Of a stretch of DNA of 64,000 nt, positions 1 through 9,779 are shown piece by piece. A program made the translations under genes and the position numbers. The notes beneath the pieces were generated by a model. It ran no database searches. It was not told the DNA's origin and was given only the letters and a program-made list of their open reading frames with translations. Position 1 is the first letter of the stretch. Every line of letters starts with the position of its first letter. The stretch is from Reticulitermes speratus. Lineage: Eukaryota; Arthropoda; Insecta; Blattodea; Rhinotermitidae. The stretch lies in NCBI GenBank assembly GCA_021186555.1, contig JAJKFL010000039.1, positions 25,717,733 through 25,781,732 of the forward strand. Direction: 5' to 3'.

Positions 1-462
1 TTAAGTCCACATTGCGGTCCTGTAGATGGGTGTTCCACTAACCCTGGGTAGTAAATAATCTTCAGGTAATAACACGTCTTACTTTGAGAACAACCCTTTA
101 AACTCTGTCTCATTCTGCTGCCTTCTGTCAATAACAATTTCCTTTAATTTGTCTCGGTTGTAAATCATTCTTCCTGCCTCCTCTCTACACGTTACGAGTC
201 TACAAAGCAATGCCCTTCTCTCCCTTAAGTGGCCAGTAGACCTAATTATGAGGGAGACACGTGACACTTTAATAGATTTTCTCGGTTATAATTCTTGTTA
301 AGTTTCCAAGAATATGATGATAGTGCCAATAAATTCACGCTTGTATTTTTTTCTTTTCGCATTCATAGTGCGAGATCACCTGGACCTCATCCCCACTGGT
401 AGAACCTTCCCACCTCCTTTTCCGTTCCACACTTCCTCTTCCCTGTTTGTTTCTAATGTAAC
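1..462. other. Left flank, no recognised feature
   Basis: AT-rich sequence with only short open frames of 62 to 92 codons that have no recognisable domain. I see no repeat shared with the rest of the window. It ends where the inverted-repeat element and its possible flanking direct repeat begin. Confidence 0.5.
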
Positions 463-538
463 ACATGCTGAGATATATATCTTATGCAGACAAATGTACA
501 CAGTTCTATGTTATTTAACACAATTTTTATTAAATGCT

Positions 539-584
539 GCCCAACATGTTTCTAGCCTATGTAAGGCTCATCTTCAGGGGCTCT
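539..584 (-). ncRNA. Hammerhead ribozyme-like motif, well preserved
   Basis: Read on the minus strand, CUGAAGA (577-571) fits the CUGANGA core. Stem II follows: UGAGCC (570-565) against GGCUA (557-553), five pairs with one bulged G and a 7-nt loop. GAAA is at 552-549. Stem III is minimal: A of GAAA pairs with U544, C with G, leaving a 2-nt loop. The NUH site is GUU, with cleavage predicted between 543 and 542. Stem I closes with GCCC (581-578) against GGGC (542-539). All core positions are present. Such two-base-pair stem III forms are known from Penelope-like elements and may need dimers to work. Activity is not shown here. Confidence 0.65.
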
Positions 585-616
585 TTTGTTGAAATTACAA
601 CAGCTATATTATTGGT

Positions 617-3143
617 TATGATATAATTGAAGAAATTCTTGAAGAGGATGGAAAGGGCGCGACAAACACGATTATAATGGGAGATTGGAACAGTGTGGTT
701 GGAGATAAAGCACATCACAACACTGTTGGACCATATGGACTGGGAAGGAGGAATCAGAGAGGTCAAATGCTTATTGACTTCTGTGAAAGAAATGGACTTG
801 TTATAACAAACACATGGTTCAAAAAACCTAAAAGAAGATTGTACACGTGGAAATCACCAGGAGATAGGAATCGATATCAGCTGGACTATGTACTAGTGAA
901 ACAGCGATTCAGGAACAGTGTGAAGGATGTGCAGACACTGCCTGGAGCAGATATTGACTCTGACCACAATTTACTGGTTGCAAAGATCTGCACCAGATTG
1001 AAGAAGATCATGAGGTTCCACAAGAGAAAACCAAGATGGGATTTGGAGAAGCTATATGCTCAACGACAGGTAGTACACGATAGACTAGAAGAACAGCTTG
1101 GTGCAATCAAATGTGAAAGTGGGAATGTGGAAGTGCAGTGGAACAATATCAAGAAATGTGTGTTAGATACTATGAGTGGTTTGGTTGGAAAAGTCGAGAG
1201 GAGAGCAAGAAAGCCATGGATTACACAGGAGATGATCAGTAAAATGGATGAACGAAGGAAATGGAAGAATGTCAACAATGAAGAAGGAAGGAAGAACTAC
1301 AGAAGACTGAGGAACGAATTGAAAAGAGCCACGGACAACGCCAAGAAGGAATATCTGGAGAGCATATGCGACGAGATCATAGAATTTCAAAGAATAGGAC
1401 GTTATGATTTAATGTACATGAAGACAAAGGAACTAGGTTGGAAAGAAAACCATGGGATTCAAAACATTGGCATCGAAGACTCTCAAGGCAATATAATAAT
1501 AAATCAGAGACGAGTATTGCAAATTTGGGAGAATTATATCACAGAGCTCTACGATCGAGCTAATCGACCAGAACATCTAGACGTCGAACCTGAAGATGAA
1601 GTAGATGAAGACGAGAAAGGCCCTTATATTTTGCAAAGTGAAGTGGAAAAAGCTATCAAAGAGATGAGGGATAAGAAGGCTACAGGAGATGATGATGTAC
1701 CTGGGGATGTACTCAAATTGTTGGGAGAAGGTGGTATAAGGCTAATGACACAAATGATCAACAGCATGTATGTAACTGGAGAATGGCCCAGAGATTTTAT
1801 TGAAGTTACAATGATTGCCTTAAAGAAGAAGCCCAAAGCTACAAAATGCAGCGACCATCGCACAATCAGCATCATCGCACATGCAGCAAAGATAGTAGCG
1901 AGGATACTTAGAAGAAGAATTGAGAGGAAAATTGAAGATGCACTTGGAGAAGATCAGTTTGGATTTAGAAGAGGAAAAGGAACTAGGGATGCAATTGGGA
2001 TGCTGAGAATAATATCAGAACGAACCTTGGTCATAGATGAGGAATTGTGTGCTTGCTTCATAGACTGGCAGAAGGCATTTGACCGTGTCAACTGGACCAA
2101 ATTAATGCAAATCCTAAAAGGAATTGGGATAGACTGGCGCGAAAGAAGATTAGTCAGCAAATTGTACATGGAACAAAGTGTCAAAATACGACTGGACCAA
2201 GGGGAGACGAGAAGTGTGAAGATTGGAAGAGGAGTTAGACAAGGTTGCTGTTTGTCACCGATTCTGTTCAACTTATACAGCGAGTACCTTACCAAGGAAG
2301 CTCTTGAAGGGTTTGGAGACTTCAAAATAGGAGGACAAGTAATTCGCACTGTGAAATATGCAGATGACCTTGTGCTACTGGCTAGGGAAGAAAACGTGCT
2401 ACAGGGCATGATTGATAGACTAATTGAAATTGGAAGACGCTATGGAATGGAAATGAATGTGGGAAAAACTAAAGTAATGAAAATCTCAAGGCAACCATCC
2501 CCAATGAAAATTATGATAGATCAAAAACAATTGGAGAATGTGGAATATTTCAATTATTTGGGTAGCATGATAACAAGTGATGCAAGGTGTACACGTGAAA
2601 TTAAATCCAGAATTGCCATGGCAAAAACAGCATTCAACAAGAAGAAAAATCTTTTCACCAGCAAACTGGAATTAAATTTAAGGAAGAAACTAGTAAAGTG
2701 CTACATTTGGAGCATAGCTTTGTATGGTGCTGAAACGTGGACACTTCGGAAAGTAGATCAGAAGTATCTGGAAAGTTTTGAAATGTGGTGCTGGAGAAGA
2801 ATGGAGAAGATCAGTTTGACCGATCGTGTGAGAAATGAAGAAGTATTACACAGAGTCAAGGAGGAGAGGAATATACTACATACAATAAAAAGAAGAAAGG
2901 CTAACTGGATTGGTCACATCTTGCGTAGAAACTGCCTTCTGAAACACGTGATTGAAGGAAAGTTAGAAGGAAGGATAGAAATGACGGGACGACGAGGGAG
3001 AAGACGTAAGCAGCTACTGGATGACCTTAAGGAAAAGAAAAGATACTGGAAATTGAAAGAGGAAGCACTAGATCGCACCCTGTGGAGAACTCGCTTTGGA
3101 AGAGGCTACGGACCTGTCGTAAGACAGACTACAGAATGAATGA
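617..3143 (+). mobile_element. 5'-truncated RTE-clade LINE (RTE-A), recent insertion
   Basis: The insertion is bounded by an exact 11-bp TSD, atattattggt, at 606-616 and 3144-3154. It begins inside the endonuclease domain and ends with a very short 3' tail of GAAT repeats that overlaps the stop codon; the short 3' UTR and short-repeat tail are typical of RTE elements. It landed in the interior of HHIR-1. Three shorter copies (5824-5975, 44995-45235, 46607-47150) share the 3' end, so this is a dispersed family. The intact frame and perfect TSD suggest a recent insertion. Confidence 0.93.
677..3139 (+). CDS. RTE non-LTR retrotransposon endonuclease/reverse transcriptase, N-terminally truncated
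   Basis: This frame encodes the retrotransposon protein that nicks target DNA and reverse-transcribes the element RNA. From the ATG at 677 it gives 820 residues, but the frame is open from 593, and residues just upstream (YDIIEEILEEDGK) belong to the endonuclease domain, so this ATG is an internal Met and not the true start. The endonuclease end shows GDWN (residues 2-5), LDYVLV (Asp70) and SDHNLL (Asp96, His97). The reverse transcriptase shows DQFGFRRGKGTRD (from 426), FIDWQKAFD (Asp463), QGCCLSPILFNLY (from 522) and the catalytic YADD (561-564). The C-terminal part has YGAETWTL (from 683), FEMWCWRRMEKI, WIGHILRR (from 744) and a basic tail, in the arrangement of BovB/RTE proteins. Full RTE proteins are about 1000 residues, so roughly the first 150 or so are missing. 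No internal stop or frameshift. Probably not autonomous. Confidence 0.93.
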   Translation: MGDWNSVVGDKAHHNTVGPYGLGRRNQRGQMLIDFCERNGLVITNTWFKKPKRRLYTWKSPGDRNRYQLDYVLVKQRFRNSVKDVQTLPGADIDSDHNLLVAKICTRLKKIMRFHKRKPRWDLEKLYAQRQVVHDRLEEQLGAIKCESGNVEVQWNNIKKCVLDTMSGLVGKVERRARKPWITQEMISKMDERRKWKNVNNEEGRKNYRRLRNELKRATDNAKKEYLESICDEIIEFQRIGRYDLMYMKTKELGWKENHGIQNIGIEDSQGNIIINQRRVLQIWENYITELYDRANRPEHLDVEPEDEVDEDEKGPYILQSEVEKAIKEMRDKKATGDDDVPGDVLKLLGEGGIRLMTQMINSMYVTGEWPRDFIEVTMIALKKKPKATKCSDHRTISIIAHAAKIVARILRRRIERKIEDALGEDQFGFRRGKGTRDAIGMLRIISERTLVIDEELCACFIDWQKAFDRVNWTKLMQILKGIGIDWRERRLVSKLYMEQSVKIRLDQGETRSVKIGRGVRQGCCLSPILFNLYSEYLTKEALEGFGDFKIGGQVIRTVKYADDLVLLAREENVLQGMIDRLIEIGRRYGMEMNVGKTKVMKISRQPSPMKIMIDQKQLENVEYFNYLGSMITSDARCTREIKSRIAMAKTAFNKKKNLFTSKLELNLRKKLVKCYIWSIALYGAETWTLRKVDQKYLESFEMWCWRRMEKISLTDRVRNEEVLHRVKEERNILHTIKRRKANWIGHILRRNCLLKHVIEGKLEGRIEMTGRRGRRRKQLLDDLKEKKRYWKLKEEALDRTLWRTRFGRGYGPVVRQTTE

Positions 3144-3236
3144 ATATTATTGGTATATAAAATTCTTAAAATGCCGTTAGATGTACTTGGTTATTGATAT
3201 CTGTAACATTCATTCTGCTTTCACTATAGATTTGTT

Positions 3237-3269
3237 GGAGGCCTTATATAGGCTAGAAACTTGTTGGGC
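3237..3269 (+). ncRNA. Degenerate hammerhead-like block, right arm of HHIR-1
   Basis: This mirror copy of the 539-584 motif keeps stem II (GGCC against GGCU around a ttatata loop), GAAA at 3256-3259, the GUU site (3263-3265) and GGGC (3266-3269). The CUGANGA box has decayed to ttgttgga, so self-cleavage is unlikely. Its orientation is opposite to the left copy, so the two face outward. Confidence 0.5.
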
Positions 3270-3389
3270 AGCATTTAATAATAAAAGTTGTGTTAAATAA
3301 CATAGAACTGTGTACACTTGTCTGCATAAGATATATATATAATTGAAAATGTACGGTACAAGTAACGTAAAGTTTACATGCTGAGATAT

Positions 3390-4589
3390 TTTACTGCTGT
3401 CATCTCTACTAAACGTGTATAACAGGTGAATTCTGATTCCACTATTTTTACGGTAAATACTATTTTCCCGAATCCAATTTGCCTCCAGATTTGAAAAATT
3501 CTACATTTATTGAAATGTTTCTAAGTTTCTAAAAATTTTCGACTAAAGCTTTCAATAGCTTATTCTATAACACCTTTCATTAATTCTTATACACGGTATA
3601 GTCTTATTTCTTCTATAATACAGGAAAAAATTGAATATTGCAAGCAAAATACATAGCAGTTTTGACCATGGGCAGACATAACGTACCGTTAAATTTCAGT
3701 AACTGTTCTGTGGAAAGCAAATGCTGTATATATTTTCGAAATACTACAAGTTTGATCTAACTGTAAATAACTTCCATATTTAACAGTTTCTGATCAGGTC
3801 TGTACCTTGCATTTAGCTTCAAAGCCTCATTTCATTTGTCTCGGTATTAAGAATATAGTTTTCCTTATGTACATATTTTCATATCCCCTAGTTAAGATTA
3901 TAATTATTATATATATATTATAATACGTTTCCGTGATCTTCGAAAAGGTAGCACGCGTTTTCTATACAAAGCAACTGAAATGTGTTCAGTTATGTATGTT
4001 CATGTGGCCAATCGTTTTTAAGCTCGTCGCATAGTCGCGAAAAGCGCCTATTACCTCACCATGTCCTTCCGTCTCTATGTCTGTCTGTCTTTCTGTCCAT
4101 TCGTCCGTCCGTCTCTCTGCATGTATCAGCGCAGGTCGCGCTGATCAGATTTATGTGAATTTTTATATTGGGGACTTTTATGAAAATCCATCAATAAATT
4201 CCAAATTTGGTTAAAATTGGGCAAAAATGTAGGGCACTTAACACGAAGACCTAATTAAGTTTTATTGTTTCCGGCGATATTAAAGTTCCATAAAAGCGCT
4301 TTCTTGGAGTGAAATGCTGTCAGGCTGTTAAAATAACCGAAGAGGTATAAACAATATGCGAACGCGTCACAATGTTCGTTATACGTACACTGCCTGTCTT
4401 GTTCATATGAAGTTTGATCGTCGCACAGCAGAGGGTACGAAGATGACCTTCATCTGCGATATGATGCTGCATAGGATGGCGCAAATTGACAAATGTTTCT
4501 GAATATTCTGCTGCCTCCATCTTCAGCACAGAAGAGGAGGAGGCACCATGTTCCTCAGAAACACTGCTTGAATTTATCTGAAACTACTT
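3390..4589. other. Intergenic; pyrimidine-rich tract related to DR-D
   Basis: No gene is recognised. At 4055-4125 there is a run of ctgt, gtcc and tccgt units. Its reverse complement matches the 9675-9750 region (a ggac-rich run followed by taatagtcgcttttcgc), so an inverted relic of that dispersed repeat probably lies at about 4010-4265. The rest is AT-rich and unassigned. Confidence 0.4.
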
Positions 4590-4850
4590 TATGTCACATG
4601 CCAGAAGACATTAATCTTGAATTTATGCAAGATTTCAGGCTTGAAGTGCGGTATTATGGGATGTGACACCGTGCTAATTGATATATTGGCAACAACTTTT
4701 CGGAGAAGCTTTCTGCTTCCATTTTCAGGGTAGTCGAAAAAAAAGTATTTTTGTGATCTTGGACAATCCTGACGATGGAGGCAGCAAACTTCTTCGCAGT
4801 GCTTGTATTGACATACGAAGCTACACGGCGTCATTATCCATAAGACTGGA
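4590..4850. repeat. Dispersed repeat DR-C, copy 1
   Basis: The segment holding gatggaggcagc, a run ending in the cgcagtgctt type and ctacacggcgtca resembles 7865-8010 in the same order. The left end has a small inverted pair, tcacatgccaga near 4596 and the tgggatgtgac type near 4658, suggesting a foldback. Family not identified. Confidence 0.45.
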
Positions 4851-4879
4851 ATCTACACCTTCAATAAAATTGTAATTTC

Positions 4880-5640
4880 TTTCACGCAGCATCTACTCTT
4901 CTGAACAAAATAACCCGCTCCCCTCCAGTAGATTTAGTGCTATTCCTATAGTTGGCCAACCAACAGCTTTACAAAGGGAGTCAACTTTCTGAACAAACAG
5001 ACACACTGAATGGATTTAGTGATCTGAATCCAATTTTCACCAGTGTCAGTACTGAAAGAATTATTGATGATAATTGTCAGAAGGGTGGAAATTGTTGTTC
5101 TCCGAAACAGTGACTGAACTAAAGGGGTGAAGACAGTACAATGGAACACAGAACAAGCAATCTGTTGCTAAGGACCTACACGCATGTGGCATAACAGTTT
5201 AATGTGGTACAAGCAAACTTGTCGATAGTAGGTAGCATCTGAGTGCTAGAAACTGATTTGAAGTTTTTATTCTCTAACATATCTATACTTCCTTTGCAGC
5301 TGATGCGATGACTGATTCTTAGGATTTGCAGTAACGCTGTTTTAGCTGAAGGGGTTATAAAGTGACTAATTAATGATGAAGTGCTTGATGGCACGGGGCT
5401 CGAAATTGGAAACCATTCTAGAGTTAGACGCGCGAAATTTGATATGAAGGTAGCCCGTAGGTATATCAGTATATTTGTATTGCATTTCTGTTCTTGTATT
5501 AAAAGCATTCACATCTGAGTCGCCTTCAAGCCTTTCAAGTCTTGAAAATCTAACTACACACGGAGAAGAATCCCTCTTAGTACACTAATAATTCCTCATC
5601 TGCTCAAGAGTCTCCTCGCTTTCTATAGGGCCCGAAAGTT
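4880..5640. other. Intergenic, nothing recognised
   Basis: Only short open frames with no domain and no repeat I can match in the window. Confidence 0.4.
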
Positions 5641-5649
5641 CATTGGGTG

Positions 5650-6105
5650 TTGCTAAGGACCGGCAACTGTACCCTGTCCTGCCCCAGTTTAATCCAGTCC
5701 ATAATTTTACAACCATTCCGCTAAGATATATTTCGATTATATCTTACCCTTTATACCTATTTCTCCCAAGTGAGCTCCTCCTTTCAGATCTCCAAATAAA
5801 ATTTTGTGTACATATCTCATCTCATGAGGAAGAAGGCGTAAGCAGCTACTGGATGACCTTAAGAAAAATAGAAGGTCCTGGAAATTGAAAGAGGAAGCAC
5901 TAGATGGCACCCTCTGGAGAACTCACTTTGGAAGAGGCTACGGACCTGTCGTAAGACAGACTACAGAATGAATGAATCTCATCTCTTCCATACGGCCTAC
6001 ATATCCCACTCATATCAGCTCTGTCACTCTGATCTTCCTAATAATTGTGACGCTCCTCAGTGTGTAATTTCTTAGTTCTATTTTTCTACTCTTACGTCAT
6101 ATTAT
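5650..6105 (-). mobile_element. LINE-B 3'-end remnant, interrupted by RTE-A
   Basis: This reads as the reverse complement of a degraded non-LTR retrotransposon 3' coding end. Fragments with the same order (a ttaatccagtc-type block, a region matching the basic GRPRxRW motif, an attttgtatgcat-type block) recur at 7220-7510, 29285-29520 and 29655-29960. The reading continues after the RTE-A insertion (5824-5975), with the tccatacggcctacat segment joining smoothly to the upstream part. Heavily mutated; clade not assigned. Confidence 0.5.
5824..5975 (+). mobile_element. Severely 5'-truncated RTE-A copy
   Basis: The 152-bp piece matches the last about 150 bp of the LINE at 617-3143 with only a few substitutions, including the final gaatgaatga tail. 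An exact 10-bp TSD, atctcatctc, flanks it at 5814-5823 and 5976-5985. It lies inside the LINE-B remnant, so it is the younger insertion. Confidence 0.9.
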
Positions 6106-7219
6106 TATTCTCTGTGTACTGTGCTCAGACACATTCAGTATGTCCTTCCCTTACAATGACAACCATTGTTTACAAGTGTAAATCTGTACCAATCAAAATT
6201 AATAGATTAGTACATCAAATGGTTATTAAATTTGTATGATCGTTTGTGTCTCCATGCAGTAGGAAATGTTTTCACAGGAAATAATCAAAAGTTACTCCCA
6301 GAATGTACACATTTCAGTTAGAATAGCAGAATATCAGTTATAGACTGACATAACCTTACATAATTGTTTCCAGTTTTCCTTTCTGAACTCTAACAGCCGT
6401 TCTCAACCTGCACGTCGCGCCCCAAATTTGGGCCGTGAAAGACATACCGATGAGTTGCGAAAATTTTAATCGAAGAAGTTGATTGTTCGTAAATGAACAT
6501 TTGTTGAGAATTATAGAAGTGCACCTCTGTTGTTATTTTATTGTGCATGGGGTCGCGGGGAACTCTAAAAGTCATTGCTCTTGAAAAATAATTGCCATTC
6601 AGTGCTCTAGACGACATTTAATGGTACCTTTTCCTTCCTGATCCTACCTGAATCACAATTCACAATACTGTTCTCATTTGACACTAAAATCCTTGCAGTT
6701 AATGCAGTGTCTTTAAACATATATCAAATGTAAGTAACCAAAAAGCTGCGGGAATTTGTTGCTCGCTCTAGTGGATTTTGTTAACCCTACGGTTGGATGC
6801 AAGGTTCTGGTTGTGAAGTGCGTTGATATTTGTGTGTGTTTTTTAAAGGGCGGATTCAAAATTTGCGGCGAAGTTGGCGAGAGGATAGTGCCGCTGACAC
6901 GGCAGTTGGCCGGGTCGTCGCGCTTGGCTGCCCGGTGGAGTGGGACTGCCGATTGCAATGATGGATGCCTCTCTCCCCCTGCCGAATGTTCGCTATAATA
7001 GTGTCCCTTTATTAACCGACTCTTAGAATCGTGTTATCTTATGGACACTGAAACCTCACTCTTTTTCTGGACCACATGTTCTAAAACAGCGAGCCGTGTA
7101 TTCTAGTGTAAAGTAGGAATATTTATAATTTCGTTCTTTGCGAATTTGCATCATTCAGTTGATTTCATGCTAATTCTTTACAAGAAAATGAACTTAGTCA
7201 TTTACTTGAGACCCGCCAC
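6106..7219. other. Intergenic, nothing recognised
   Basis: AT-rich. A slightly GC-richer patch (6840-6980) has overlapping open frames of about 80 codons on both strands, but no domain or repeat match was found. Confidence 0.35.
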
Positions 7220-7510
7220 TGGTTTCTAATCTAAGCCTCAACCTTATCACTTTTTCTTTACCGTCGCTTTCTTAGTATTCTCTCATCGACGCTACGCCTC
7301 AAAAGTGATCTCCCTTCTTTTTCCCAGGCGAAATTTTGTATGCATTTCTACTTTCTTCATTACCTGCTGCAATATTCGTCCACTTCATTCCCCCTAACTT
7401 CATAACCTTAATTTCTCCAGTCCTGTGTTACTTGCCCTCTCATAGGCCAAAACATTCTTCTCACCACCGTTTTCTCAGACACCCGGAATCTCTTTGAAGG
7501 ACGACGTACA
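7220..7510 (-). mobile_element. LINE-B 3'-end remnant
   Basis: This shares with the other LINE-B pieces the attttgtatgcatttct block and a later block with ataggccaaaacattc followed by cacccggaatctc. It is read in reverse complement. Diverged, without an open frame. Confidence 0.4.
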
Positions 7511-7864
7511 AAGTAGCAAACCAAACTATACTTTGTGCGTTTGAATGTGTAGACACTCACAGAGCCCACAAATTTAATATGTTCTTAATTTTTTGTGAAA
7601 TTAATTGTGATTTGTTGCTGTCGCTTCCAAACACCCCTATTTTAGCACGACCACATTTTAGAATGTCATATATCTTCATATTATAATTTTGCCCCTTATT
7701 CTCCTGAAGAGACTTTAAAAAATACTCAATGTATTTTTCCCTATATTTCTTTTAGACCAACCATTTCACTAGTGTAAAATAGCCTAAAGCATAGGAGACA
7801 TACATACAGACGTTACAACAGTATTAAAATAAGTCTTAGGGAAATTGTTGACAAAGATATTATA

Positions 7865-8010
7865 GAATGGTATATAGGTGCTAAGTCTTCTGGAGAGCTT
7901 GCTTCTTCCGCTTTAGGGTAGACAGTTGGGCTACCCTGAAGGTGGAGGCAGTGTACTACTCCGCACTGCTGGTGCCTACGCGCCAATCTACATGGCGTCG
8001 TATGCTAGAA
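7865..8010. repeat. Dispersed repeat DR-C, copy 2
   Basis: This has the same block order as 4690-4850: a gagaagctt-type start, ctttagggtag, an accctgaaggtggaggcag block and ctacatggcgtc. The gggtag and ctaccctgaag pieces are inverted relative to each other, giving a small foldback. Confidence 0.45.
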
Positions 8011-8145
8011 ACCGGGAAGTTTCGTCAGCATCAATGTAAAACCCTCAAATGTCGCATTGTTTTTAAAGAGTTGACAGGCTGAAGACAGGTAAAATGGCTG
8101 CCTTTGGTATTAAAGTTGTCGTAGTCCACACCATTAGGCATATAA

Positions 8146-8321
8146 AGGGAGTAGAGGTATAGTTCCACTGATTCTTAAACTCAACACTAGAAGGAGGTGA
8201 GTGGTCAACTTCACGCCGGGGCGCTTTAGCCCCGTAGAAGAACCCCGGTACCCTTTCAGTAGGGCGCTGAGTGGGCCCAGAGACGGTCAGGATGGTTTTG
8301 GAGAAGATAAATCTCTCGGCC
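8146..8321 (-). mobile_element. SINE family S2 copy, split by S1
   Basis: The reverse complement holds the S2 body (ggtaccggggt, the taaagcg..gggcg type segment, gttgaccact, ctagtgttgag, agagtaga-like end). The tRNA-like head side is cut by the S1 insertion at 8322 and resumes, strongly diverged, at about 8599-8665. Confidence 0.65.
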
Positions 8322-8585
8322 GCCGATCCCAGTGGCCGTGCGGTCTAAGGCGTGGGTCTTCGGCCGCTCGCTTACTAGGATCGTGGGTTCGAATCCCACC
8401 GGGGGCATGGATGTTTGTCTCTTGTGAGTGTAGTGTGTTTTCAGGTAGAGGTCTCTGCGACGAGCTGGTCACTCGTCCAGAGGGGTCCTACCGACTGTGG
8501 TGTGTCTCAAATGTGTGTGATCGTGAAACCTCGACGAAACGAGGAGGCCCAGGCCCATATAGGGCTGTCGAGCCATAGGAAAAAA
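8322..8585 (+). mobile_element. SINE family S1 copy
   Basis: This has a tRNA-like head with A box (gtggccgtgcggtctaagg) and B box (ggttcgaatcccacc), resembling type II tRNAs (Leu/Ser class). The S1 body follows (gaggtctctgcgacgagctg, ctcgtccagagg) and then the tail ggctgtcgagccatagg with an A run. An exact 13-bp TSD, aaatctctcggcc, lies at 8309-8321 and 8586-8598. It was inserted into an S2 SINE. The open frames over it are not genes. Confidence 0.92.
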
Positions 8586-9079
8586 AAATCTCTCGGCCAG
8601 GGCTTTAAGCCTGTGGCTAGTCTTTGGCTTTTGGCATCAGCGGTGTCGAATCTTGATTTCTGCTACTAGAGACATAATTGTTTGGGTTGATGCTCCTTTC
8701 GTCCCATGTGCTTGCGTGTTCTCTTTCTCCATGAACTGAACTCGGTACCTTTATGTTGTGATACGCTCAGTAGCAGTATCTGTATGTCCATGATGTGATA
8801 CGTCACCGTGTAGGTGACCGACCAGTCACGGCTAGTTAAATCTCGTTAGGGCGCAGGGCTATGCGACAAAGGGAAGAGCAGCTGAATGCACCAGCAGTGG
8901 AGTAACAATGAGATGATGTCACAGAACAACAATGGCCCGCGGTCTGCAAGAAGCACCCACCCCACACGCCATGCTGTGCCTCTCAGACATGATACCGCAC
9001 ACCTGTCGTCATCTGCACCGACTTCACCAAGTGCCCATTAAACACGCGCCGCAAGAGCCTCTCGCAGTCGTGTCTTATC

Positions 9080-9235
9080 TCAGGCGGTTGGTCGTGAGAT
9101 TCTTACCGCCAAAGTCCGGGTTTGATGCCAGATCTGTCCATGTGGCGCTGTGACAGAGTTTTCTCAGAGCATTCTTCGGCATTTTCTGTCAATTACTATT
9201 CTAGCAATGCTTCATGTTCATTGGTACTCTTCTAC
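9080..9235 (+). mobile_element. SINE family S5 copy, degenerate
   Basis: A head-like part (ggtcgtgagattcttaccgc, then gtccgggtttgatgcc as a weak B box) and ctgtccatgtgg, gtgacagagttttc and cggcattttctgtca line up with the S5 copy at 62088. No clear TSD. Confidence 0.45.
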
Positions 9236-9349
9236 TAATGACATTATATAGTCGTTCGCATAACCATTGTTGCCGTGGGAAAAAAATAAGTACTAATATT
9301 CTGTGTGTGTTGTTGTGTGTGTGTAGCGTTATTTACCCAGCATGCAATG

Positions 9350-9700
9350 CACATGCGCCGTATTATATTGTCATCTGTGGCCCCTCTGGCTGTACCATAT
9401 ATTTCCACGTTATCTCATAAACGACACGATTTTCGCAAAAAATGTTATTGAACATGAAATGTGTGTTTTGATTTTCTCTACAAAATTGTCTGAAACATTT
9501 CTCGATTGTAAGGAGGATTGAGCTAGATATTATCATAAATGAGTGTAGGTCTTCACATAAAATGTCCGTTAGTCTTGTCCGATTTTAATAAGACTTGAAT
9601 TTTCTGGACAGATTTTTGAAAAATAATCAAATATCAATTTCATGAAAATCCATCCAGTGGGAGGCGACTTGTTCCATGCGGATGGACAGACGGACGGACA
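9350..9700 (+). repeat. Dispersed repeat DR-D, copy 1
   Basis: This is collinear over about 330 bp with 62562-62890: gccgtattatattgtcatct, the ctgtaccata block, ttatctcataaacg, cacgattttcg, tttgattttctc, gatattatc, ggtcttca and tttcatgaaaatccat with a gtccagtggga ending. It is followed by a ggac-rich run. No coding capacity or termini seen; family unknown. Confidence 0.75.
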
Positions 9701-9779
9701 GAATTGACAAAGGTAATAGTCGCTTTTCGCAATTTTGGGAACGCCTCGAAACAACAGAAACAAAAACAATACAGGCGCA

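Larger units (their letters stand above)
463..3389. mobile_element. Inverted-repeat element (HHIR-1) split by an RTE LINE
   Basis: The left arm (about 473-568) and right arm (about 3240-3343) are inverted copies over about 95 bp with few differences: the stretch from the cttatgcagac end to the tagcctat end recurs in reverse complement, including the tgttatttaacaca and tgctgcccaaca segments. Without the LINE insertion the element would be about 335 bp. Each inner arm end has a hammerhead-ribozyme-like block facing outward. An exact 14-bp direct repeat, acatgctgagatat, occurs at 463-476 and 3376-3389 and could be the TSD, although the right side would then hold about 30 bp of non-inverted sequence. 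The arms are seen directly. The link to Penelope-like elements is inference from the ribozyme. Confidence 0.7.

Noticed and set aside
1060-2409. Minus-strand open frames opposite the RTE coding region
   Set aside because: They are shadows of the LINE reading frame, with no domains.
8322-8410. tRNA gene calls at SINE heads (S1, S2, S3, S4 copies)
   Set aside because: The A and B boxes are there, but each head is continuous with a SINE body and tail with TSDs, and the cloverleaf arms are not well formed.
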